Shown: positions 1 through 5,585 of the stretch, piece by piece
Numbering within the stretch: the first letter of the stretch is position 1
Layout: each line of letters starts with the position of its first letter
Source: Acidobacteriota bacterium
Lineage (GTDB): Bacteria > Acidobacteriota > Terriglobia > Terriglobales > Acidobacteriaceae
Direction: 5' to 3'
DNA length: 7,208 bases
Assembly: GCA_021841795.1 (NCBI GenBank)
Contig: JAKCDN010000154.1
Coordinates: forward strand, 1 to 7,208
The notes under the pieces: generated by a model
Databases searched by the model: none
Told to the model about the DNA's origin: nothing
What the model saw: only the letters and a program-made list of their open reading frames with translations
Translations under genes and position numbers: made by a program

Positions 1-59
1 AGATGGCCCTTTGGGTAGCAAAAAGAATACGCGCGCGGCATAGCCGTGTCAAAGCGAAA

Positions 60-344
60 TTAAATCGCCAACCGTAAACTCAGCGTTTCAAAGATTACCG
101 TGTGAATGTCGGCCCCTTGCATACGGAGCCAGCTTGCGGCGGTGTGGCGCAGGTCGTGGAACCTGAAGTCATGAATGCATAACCGTGCGCAGATGTGAGA
201 AAAGGTCACGCTGACGTGCACTGGGGTGCAGTCTTCGAAGGGACGCTGACGTGGGCTGGGGTTTCTCCTGCGGCAGAACTGATTGGAGTGCCGCCGCTGA
301 GCGTCATGCAAATCTGAAAGTGTACGCGCAGCGCGAATTTTCAT
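60..344 (-). pseudogene. Tyrosine recombinase (phage-type integrase) remnant, C-terminal catalytic fragment
   Basis: The minus-strand reading frame contains a recognisable piece of a tyrosine-recombinase catalytic domain: FRFHDLRHTAASWLRMQG followed by ADIHTV. The box II His-x-x-Arg pair is visible, with His at 156-158 and Arg at 147-149. In the intact family this stretch is followed by a block of the form LGHxxxxxTxxYxH and then the nucleophilic tyrosine. Here the likeness stops after the Val codon at 96-98, and the frame runs through unrelated residues to a TAA at 60-62. The box I arginine region and the N-terminal DNA-binding domain are also missing. Likeness upstream is faint beyond about 240, and 263-353 shows nothing recognisable. 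Positions 1-59 continue beyond the stop with no homology I can name. This is a dead fragment that could not catalyse recombination. It lies 3' of the TetR gene on the same strand and may mark the edge of an old mobile element. The integrase likeness is fairly sure; the exact limits are not. Confidence 0.72.
208..262. repeat. Imperfect 20-bp direct repeat, 35-bp period
   Basis: Two copies, 208-227 and 243-262, share the pattern acgctgacgtg-NN-ctggggt and differ only at the two central N positions (ca in the first, gg in the second), so 18 of 20 bases match. The start-to-start distance is 35 bp, not a multiple of three, so this is not an in-frame protein repeat. It lies inside or just upstream of the degraded integrase fragment. 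It could be a small slippage duplication made during decay, or a pair of binding sites left from a mobile element. Function unknown. Confidence 0.6.
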
Positions 345-353
345 GCCCCACGG

Positions 354-1001
354 TCACTGCTGCCGGAGCGCGATCCGCAGCGCCGATCGCAGATGTAGCA
401 GGATCAACTCCTCCGTCAACCCCCGGCAGTCGAACAGAAGATTCAGTGCGATACCATCCAGAAGCGCCCCCACCTGGGCCGTTTGCGTGCGCTTCTTCTC
501 CGGAGCCAGTCGCGTAAATCCCGGGATGAGCTCCGCGACGTTCGCTTCCACGCAGCTCAAACACAGCGCCGAATGCAGCTCCGCCAGTCGTTTGGTTCTT
601 TTCGCATGACGGATGGCATAGAGCTTGAATTCCAGCGCCAGCAGCATGCGCCGCTTATCCCTGATCAGCGAAAGCATGTGCCTGGCCAGAACCTCGATCC
701 GCGCGTCCTCTGATTCGGCTTCGCGAAGCCGCTCTCCCATCTCGCGCTTCTCGCGGCGCAGGTTCTCCTCGAAGAGCGCGAAGAAAACATCTTCCTTGTC
801 CCGAAAATTGGCATAGAAGGCGCCGCGCGTCTTGCCCGCCGCCGCCGCAATGTCCTCGAGGCGCGCCATCTCAAAGCCGTCGCGGGCGAAGATGCGGCGC
901 GCCGCATTCATCAGATCGCGGCGCGTGGAAACGGCCCGGTCCTGCTGCCGGTTTTCGCGCGCCTCTTTTGAGGGGCTCCGGCGTGCTGTACGCTTTGCCA
1001 T
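354..1001 (-). CDS. TetR/AcrR-family transcriptional repressor of the efflux operon
   Basis: Encodes a 215-residue one-component repressor of usual TetR length. A very basic N-terminal leader (residues 1-28, rich in Arg and Lys) precedes the TetR DNA-binding domain. In that domain the first helix is around TRRDLMNAARRIFARDGF (26-43), and the helix-turn-helix follows at about 46-73, including LEDIAAAAGKTRGAFYANF and the family-typical FRDKEDVFFALFEE. The rest (about 80-215) is helical and divergent, as expected for the ligand-binding and dimerisation half. The frame stays open upstream to an ATG at 1133, but the ATGs at 1133 and 1076 lie beyond or inside the control palindrome, so I chose the ATG at 999-1001. 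An ATG at 1037 would give 227 residues and cannot be excluded, since neither start has a clear ribosome-binding site. Divergence from the pump operon implies, by analogy with AcrR, TtgR and similar local repressors, that it represses that operon and itself and is released by a pump substrate. The ligand is not predictable. Confidence 0.9.
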   Translation of the reverse strand: MAKRTARRSPSKEARENRQQDRAVSTRRDLMNAARRIFARDGFEMARLEDIAAAAGKTRGAFYANFRDKEDVFFALFEENLRREKREMGERLREAESEDARIEVLARHMLSLIRDKRRMLLALEFKLYAIRHAKRTKRLAELHSALCLSCVEANVAELIPGFTRLAPEKKRTQTAQVGALLDGIALNLLFDCRGLTEELILLHLRSALRIALRQQ

Positions 1002-1063
1002 CGTCTCGCGCTTTGTCCCCGCTCCATAATTTTGCATCGCTCGGACCGGGTCTCGAATCTGAT

Positions 1064-1091
1064 GAAAAGTATACATGCGTGTATGTTTTTC
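1064..1091. promoter_or_regulatory. Candidate TetR operator: 28-bp imperfect palindrome in the divergent promoter region
   Basis: The dyad is centred between 1077 and 1078. Inner arms ATACA (1071-1075) and TGTAT (1080-1084) are perfect complements around TGCG. Outer arms GAAAA (1064-1068) and TTTTC (1087-1091) also pair, so 11 of 14 base pairs are symmetric, the exceptions being the gt/gt steps and one central position. It lies between the two divergent starts, 63 bp from the regulator ATG and 28 bp from the adaptor ATG. The TGTATGT half-site resembles, from memory, the one in the E. coli AcrR operator. Binding of the neighbouring TetR protein here is inferred from position, symmetry and family habit. 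Confidence 0.68.
1068..1073 (-). promoter_or_regulatory. Putative -10 element of the TetR gene promoter
   Basis: On the minus strand the hexamer TATACT matches the sigma-70 -10 consensus at five of six positions and sits in the left half of the palindrome at 1064-1091. The hexamer 17 bp upstream (TTTGCG, 1091-1096) is a poor -35 match. If used, transcription would start near 1061 with a leader of about 60 nt, and bound repressor would block it, giving autoregulation. A plus-strand -10 for the pump operon is less clear: TATACA at 1070-1075 and TATGTT at 1082-1087 each match four of six. Confidence 0.35.
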
Positions 1092-1108
1092 GCAAACCCT
1101 TTCATCCC

Positions 1109-1112
1109 GGAG
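1109..1112 (+). promoter_or_regulatory. Ribosome-binding site of the adaptor gene
   Basis: GGAG lies 6 nt upstream of the ATG at 1119 and supports that start as the first codon of the operon. No later start would keep the complete lipoprotein signal peptide. Confidence 0.7.
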
Positions 1113-1118
1113 TGCTAA

Positions 1119-2372
1119 ATGATTGTCACGCAAACCTCAAGGCAGCGTCAGTATGGAACCGGCGGCGCGCAAACGGCGCTGGCCCTTGTTGCCCTCGCGC
1201 TCTGCGCCTCCCTGCTCGCAGGCTGCCAGGCCGGCAGGGCATCCTCGGCTTCTCCTGCGGCCATGGGCCCCATGCCGGTTTCCGCGGTGCGCGTCACTCA
1301 AGCCGATGTGCCCCTGACCGGCTCCTGGGTCGGCACCCTCGACGGATACGTGGATGCGCAGATCCAGCCCCAGGTCAGCGGCTACCTCGTGAAGCAGGAA
1401 TACCGCGAGGGCGCCCCCGTTGCCAAAGGCCAGGTGCTCTTCCAGATCGATCCGCGGCCGTTTCAGGCCGTGGTTGATCAGGCCCAGGCTCAGGTTGAGC
1501 AGGCAAAGGGGCAGCTCGCCGAGGCCCGTGCCCAGCTCGCGCTGGCGCAGATCAACGTGAAGCGCGACACTCCACTGGCCAAGGCCCGCGCCATTGCGCA
1601 AAGCCAGTTGGACAATGAAACCCAGCAGGAAGCCCAGGCCGAGGCCTCGGTCGACGCGGGCGAAGCCGCTGTCGGCGCGGCCCAGGCCGCGCTTAAAACC
1701 GCGCAGTTGAACCTCGGCTTCACGCAGGTTCGCTCCCTGATCGGTGGCATCGCCGGACAAGCCACCACGCAGGTCGGCAACCTGGTGGGTCCGCAATCGG
1801 TCCTCACCGCCGTCTCTCAGCTCGATCCCATCAAAGTCTATTTCTCCATCAGCGATAGCGAATACCTGGCCCTTGTCGATCGCGCCCGCCAGGCCGGAGG
1901 CGATCTTCTCCGCGGCGGATCGGATCTGCCCCTTAAGCTCACCCTCGCCAATGGGCAAACATACCCGCATGAAGGCCGCATCGTTTTTGTCGATCGCCAG
2001 ATGAATCCGCAGACCGGTGCCATCCGCATCGCCGCCGCCTTTCCCAATCCCGGCAACGTCCTTCGCCCCGGCCAGTTCGGCCGCGTCACGGCCGAGACCG
2101 AAATTCGCCGCAATGCTCTGCTGGTTCCTCAGGTCGCAGTTCAGGAGCTGCAGGGAATCGAGCAGATCTACACCGTCGGGCCGGGCAACCGCGTCCACGT
2201 AGTCAACGTCAAACTCGGTCCCCAGTACGGCAACGACTGGATCGTCGAGAGCGGCCTGCAGCCCGGAACCCAGATCATTACGGACAACCTGCAGAAGCTC
2301 GGTGAAGGAGTTCCGGTCGCGCCTCATGCGGCCCCGAGCGCTGCGGCCAACAATCCGGCGGCAGGGAGCTGA
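1119..2372 (+). CDS. RND efflux periplasmic adaptor subunit (membrane fusion protein, HlyD/AcrA family), lipoprotein
   Basis: Encodes 417 residues. The N-terminus is a lipoprotein signal: a hydrophobic stretch at about 19-34 and the lipobox LAGC with the acylated cysteine at 36, so the mature protein should be membrane-anchored by lipid and periplasmic. The first half of the lipoyl (barrel-sandwich) domain is around 80-112 (QPQVSGYLVKQEYREG, then GQVLFQIDPRPF). An Ala/Gln-rich coiled-coil hairpin runs about 115-200 and contains the family phrase DTPLAKARAIAQSQLDN. The second lipoyl half follows at about 200-232 (VGNLVGPQSVLTAVSQ), then the beta-barrel (about 237-325, DPIKVYFSISDSEYL) and the membrane-proximal domain to about 400. 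The C-terminus is a short Ala/Pro-rich tail. The subunit joins the RND trimer to the outer-membrane channel. The turn leading into the second lipoyl half, usually SPIDG in this family, reads SLIGG at 206-210. It is first in the operon, behind the candidate operator, and ends 3 nt before the pump gene. Confidence 0.95.
   Translation: MIVTQTSRQRQYGTGGAQTALALVALALCASLLAGCQAGRASSASPAAMGPMPVSAVRVTQADVPLTGSWVGTLDGYVDAQIQPQVSGYLVKQEYREGAPVAKGQVLFQIDPRPFQAVVDQAQAQVEQAKGQLAEARAQLALAQINVKRDTPLAKARAIAQSQLDNETQQEAQAEASVDAGEAAVGAAQAALKTAQLNLGFTQVRSLIGGIAGQATTQVGNLVGPQSVLTAVSQLDPIKVYFSISDSEYLALVDRARQAGGDLLRGGSDLPLKLTLANGQTYPHEGRIVFVDRQMNPQTGAIRIAAAFPNPGNVLRPGQFGRVTAETEIRRNALLVPQVAVQELQGIEQIYTVGPGNRVHVVNVKLGPQYGNDWIVESGLQPGTQIITDNLQKLGEGVPVAPHAAPSAAANNPAAGS
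2363..2368 (+). promoter_or_regulatory. Ribosome-binding site of the RND pump gene
   Basis: AGGGAG lies 7 nt before the ATG at 2376 and overlaps the last codons of the adaptor gene, whose stop codon is at 2370-2372. The arrangement suggests translational coupling. Confidence 0.75.
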
Positions 2373-2375
2373 CAC

Positions 2376-5300
2376 ATGTCAAAATTTTTTATCAGACGGC
2401 CCATCGTCGCCATCGTCATTGCCATTCTTACCGTCATCGTCGGCGCCGTTTCCATGCTGACCCTGCCCACCTCGCAGTATCCCGACATCGTCCCGCCCGA
2501 GATTCAGGTGCAGGCCACCTACCCCGGCGCCGACGCAAAAACGCTGACTGAAGCTGTGGCCACGCCCATCGAACAGCAGATGAACGGCGTTGACAACATG
2601 CTCTACATGTATTCGGTCAATGCCAATAACGGGCAATCCACCGTCTACGTCGATTTCGATGTCAAGACCAACCCGGACACCGACCAGGTGCTCTCCCAGC
2701 TCCGCGTCTCGCAGGCGCAGTCGCAGCTTCCGCCCCAGGTCAACACCGCCGGCGTCACCGTCCTCAAGTCGCTCACCTCGCCCCTCATGCTCATCGGCCT
2801 CTCCTCGCCCGATCAGCGCTACAGCCAGGAATTTCTTACCAATTACGCCATCATCAACCTGCAGGATGAGCTCACGCGCGTCCCCGGAGTCTCTCGCGTC
2901 CAGGTCTTCGGCGGCCAGTACGCGTTGCGCGTGTGGGTCGATCCCAATCTCCTCGCCAAGCTTGGCGTCACCGCGAACGACGTGATCAACGCCATCCAGA
3001 CGCAGAACAACGTGAACCCCGCCGGTCAAATCGGCGGCGAGCCCGTTCCCGCCGGACAGCAGTTCACCTACACCGTGCGCACGCAGGGCCGCCTCGTCAC
3101 ACCGCAGCAGTTCGGCAACATCATTATCCGCGCCAATCCCGACGGGTCTGTCCTTCACCTGCACGACGTGGCTCGTGTCGAGCTTGGCTCCCAGAGCTAC
3201 AGCCTTTCGGCGCGCTACAACAACGCGCCGGCTGGCATCATGGCGGTCTACCAGCTGCCCGGCTCCAATGCCGTCGAAACCGCGCGCCTGGTTACGCAGC
3301 GCATGAAGGAGCTGTCGGCCAACTTCCCCGCGGGCATGCGCTATGACATCCCCCTCGATACAACCAAAGCGGTCACCGCCGGAATTCACGACATCGTCGT
3401 GACCCTCGGCATCGCCCTCTTGCTTGTCGTGCTCGTCGTTTATCTCTTTCTCCAGAGCTGGCGCGCAACTCTCATCCCGCTGATGGCGGTGCCTGTCTCG
3501 CTCATCGGAACCTTCATTGCTTTTCCGCTGCTCGGCTTTTCCATCAACACCCTCTCGCTCTTTGGCCTTGTCCTCGCCATCGGCCTGGTCGTTGACGACG
3601 CCATCGTCGTCGTTGAAGCCGTCGAGCACCACATTGAAGAAGGTTTGACACCGCGTGACGCCACCATTCGCGCTATGGAAGAAGTTGGCTCTCCGGTGGT
3701 CGCCATCGCCCTCATCCTGGCTGCCGTCTTCATTCCCACCGCCTTCATCCCCGGCATCACCGGCCGGCTCTACCAGCAGTTCGCCGTCACCATCGCCATC
3801 TCTGTTCTTATCTCCGCGTTCAACGCTCTCACCCTCAGCCCCGCCCTGGCCGCGATGCTCCTCAAGCCGCGCGTGCGCAGCATCCGTCGCAGCCCTCTGC
3901 AGTTCTTCTTCGACCGCTTCAATGCTCTCTTCGGCCGCACCACCGATCGCTACGTCGCCACGTCGGGCCGGCTGATCCACATGTCGTTCTTCACCATGCT
4001 GGCGTTGGCCGCGATTGCTCTTGCGGCGGTCTTCATGGGCAGCCGCTTGCCCACCGGCTTCCTTCCCCAGGAAGATCAGGGCTATCTCTTCGTTGCCCTG
4101 CAACTGCCTGACGCCGCTTCCCTGCAGCGAACCGACACCGCGGTGCAGAAGGTGAGCTCCGCGCTGCTGCACACGCCCGGCATCTCCGGCGTGGTCGGCG
4201 TCGACGGCTTCAATCTGCTTTCCCAGACCGAGAGCACAAACACCGCCTTCTTCTTCGTCTCCCTCAAGCCCTGGGATCAGCGCAAATCCCGCCAGGAGCA
4301 GATCCAGGCCATCCAGGCCAGTGTGCAGCGTCAGCTGATGGGCGTCAGCGACGGGCTCGCGTTTTCCTTCCCGCCGCCGCAGATTCCCGGCGTTGGCACC
4401 TCCGGCGGCGTCACCATGATCCTCCAGGACCGCTCGGGCAGCGATGATCCCGCCTTCCTCACCGGGAATCTCTTCGCATTTCTCGGCGCGCTCCACAAGC
4501 GGCCGGAGATCGCCGCTGCGATCCCCTCCTATCTCCCTGCCGTGCCCCAGCTCTACGCCGATGTGGACCGCGATAAGGCCGAGCAGCAGCAGGTCAATCT
4601 CAGTGATGTCTACACCACCATGCAAACCTTCATGGGCGGCTACCTCGTCAACTATTTCAACCGCTTCGGCCGCCAGTGGCAGACCTATGTGGAGGCCACG
4701 GGCGACACGCGCAGCAGCATCCAGAACATCGGCGAGTTCTACGTCCGCAGCGCCAATGGTTCGCAGGTGCCGCTCAGCTCTCTGGTCCATGTCCGCCAGA
4801 TCACCGGACCCGAGTTCATCCTGCGCTTCAACGAGTACAACGCGGCTCAGCTCAATATCACCGGCGCGCCTGGTTACAGCTCGGGTCAGGTGCGCGCCGC
4901 GCTCGAAGAAGCCTTCCGCCAGTCCATGCCGCCGGGCATGGGATATTCCTACTCCGGCATGAGCTTCCAGGAGCAGCGCGCCGCGCAGGGCACGCCCGCC
5001 TGGGTGGTCTTCGCTCTCTCGCTCGTCTTCGTTTTTCTCATCCTCGCCGCGCTGTATGAGAGCTGGACGTTGCCCTTCAGCGTCCTGCTCAGCACTCCGG
5101 TCGCGATTCTCGGCGCTTATCTCGCGCTCAGCGCGCGCTCGCTTGAGAATGACATCTTCGCTACCGTCGGCCTCATCATGCTCATCGGCCTCTCCGCCAA
5201 GAACGCGATTCTTATCGTCGAATTTGCCGTGCAGAACTACCGCAGCGGGCAGAGCATCGCGGAGTCTGCCCTCCATGCCGCTCGCGTGCGGTTTCGCCCC

Positions 5301-5585
5301 ATCGTCATGACCGCCTTTGCCTTCATCGTCGGCTGCATTCCGCTCTGGACCGCAAGCGGAGCCGGTGCCGTCTCCCGCCGCATTCTCGGCACGGTGGTCA
5401 TCGGCGGCATGACCCTGGCCACGGTGGTTGGCATTCTCCTGGTCCCCACCACGTTTTCCGTCGTCGAGCTCCTCTCTCACCGCTTTGCCCGCGGCGGCAA
5501 GGGCGCCACCATGGATTCAGCCCATGGCCCCCAGCGCGCCGAAATCGAATCCGATGTTCTTGAAGAAGAGGGAGAAGTTGCATGA
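2376..5585 (+). CDS. RND multidrug efflux pump inner-membrane subunit, HAE-1 (AcrB-like) family
   Basis: Encodes 1069 residues, slightly longer than E. coli AcrB (1049). It is an inner-membrane trimeric proton/drug antiporter that takes amphiphilic substrates from the periplasm and outer leaflet. It opens with MSKFFIRRPI and a first membrane helix at about 10-30. A large periplasmic loop precedes helices 2-6 (about 338-500), helix 7 is near 536-556, a second periplasmic loop follows, and helices 8-12 run from about 875 to 1030. The proton-relay residues are all present: Asp407 and Asp408 in helix 4 (GLVVDDAIVVVE), Lys942 in helix 10 (GLSAKNAILIVEF) and Arg972, matching AcrB D407, D408, K940 and R971. 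The pump should therefore be active. By alignment with AcrB, pocket phenylalanines F178, F615 and F628 are kept, while F136 becomes Pro, F610 Val and F617 Leu. The F628 position ends a run of three Phe (625-627). The C-terminal tail after about 1031 is soluble and ends acidic (EEEGEVA). Substrates cannot be read from sequence. Confidence 0.97.
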   Translation: MSKFFIRRPIVAIVIAILTVIVGAVSMLTLPTSQYPDIVPPEIQVQATYPGADAKTLTEAVATPIEQQMNGVDNMLYMYSVNANNGQSTVYVDFDVKTNPDTDQVLSQLRVSQAQSQLPPQVNTAGVTVLKSLTSPLMLIGLSSPDQRYSQEFLTNYAIINLQDELTRVPGVSRVQVFGGQYALRVWVDPNLLAKLGVTANDVINAIQTQNNVNPAGQIGGEPVPAGQQFTYTVRTQGRLVTPQQFGNIIIRANPDGSVLHLHDVARVELGSQSYSLSARYNNAPAGIMAVYQLPGSNAVETARLVTQRMKELSANFPAGMRYDIPLDTTKAVTAGIHDIVVTLGIALLLVVLVVYLFLQSWRATLIPLMAVPVSLIGTFIAFPLLGFSINTLSLFGLVLAIGLVVDDAIVVVEAVEHHIEEGLTPRDATIRAMEEVGSPVVAIALILAAVFIPTAFIPGITGRLYQQFAVTIAISVLISAFNALTLSPALAAMLLKPRVRSIRRSPLQFFFDRFNALFGRTTDRYVATSGRLIHMSFFTMLALAAIALAAVFMGSRLPTGFLPQEDQGYLFVALQLPDAASLQRTDTAVQKVSSALLHTPGISGVVGVDGFNLLSQTESTNTAFFFVSLKPWDQRKSRQEQIQAIQASVQRQLMGVSDGLAFSFPPPQIPGVGTSGGVTMILQDRSGSDDPAFLTGNLFAFLGALHKRPEIAAAIPSYLPAVPQLYADVDRDKAEQQQVNLSDVYTTMQTFMGGYLVNYFNRFGRQWQTYVEATGDTRSSIQNIGEFYVRSANGSQVPLSSLVHVRQITGPEFILRFNEYNAAQLNITGAPGYSSGQVRAALEEAFRQSMPPGMGYSYSGMSFQEQRAAQGTPAWVVFALSLVFVFLILAALYESWTLPFSVLLSTPVAILGAYLALSARSLENDIFATVGLIMLIGLSAKNAILIVEFAVQNYRSGQSIAESALHAARVRFRPIVMTAFAFIVGCIPLWTASGAGAVSRRILGTVVIGGMTLATVVGILLVPTTFSVVELLSHRFARGGKGATMDSAHGPQRAEIESDVLEEEGEVA
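5569..5574 (+). promoter_or_regulatory. Ribosome-binding site of the outer-membrane factor gene
   Basis: AGGGAG lies 7 nt before the ATG at 5582, inside the last codons of the pump gene. Hexamer and spacing are the same as at the preceding gene junction, supporting the chosen start and coupled translation through the ATGA overlap at 5582-5585. Confidence 0.78.

Noticed and set aside
36..46. Short perfect stem CGGC-ATA-GCCG near the left edge, possible tRNA arm
   Set aside because: A 4-bp stem alone with no tRNA fold, anticodon loop or TTC-like arm around it; chance is sufficient.
325..341. Small GC stem (CGCG-CAG-CGCG) followed by AATTTT, terminator-like
   Set aside because: The T-run follows on the plus strand, where no gene ends here. 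For the minus-strand TetR gene it is on the wrong side, and the stem is only 4 bp.
354..1133. Longer TetR protein of 259 residues starting at 1133
   Set aside because: The extra N-terminal residues would be encoded across the divergent promoter and the palindrome, overlap the adaptor start on the other strand, and have no family likeness. The ATG at 1001 gives the normal length with the basic leader.
1137..2375. 412-codon minus-strand open frame under the adaptor gene
   Set aside because: In-phase antisense shadow of the adaptor gene with no recognisable domain.
2379..5480. 1033-codon minus-strand open frame under the pump gene
   Set aside because: It is in exact antisense phase to a certain gene, its product is low-complexity and charged with no domain, and its openness follows from avoidance of TTA, CTA and TCA on the sense strand.
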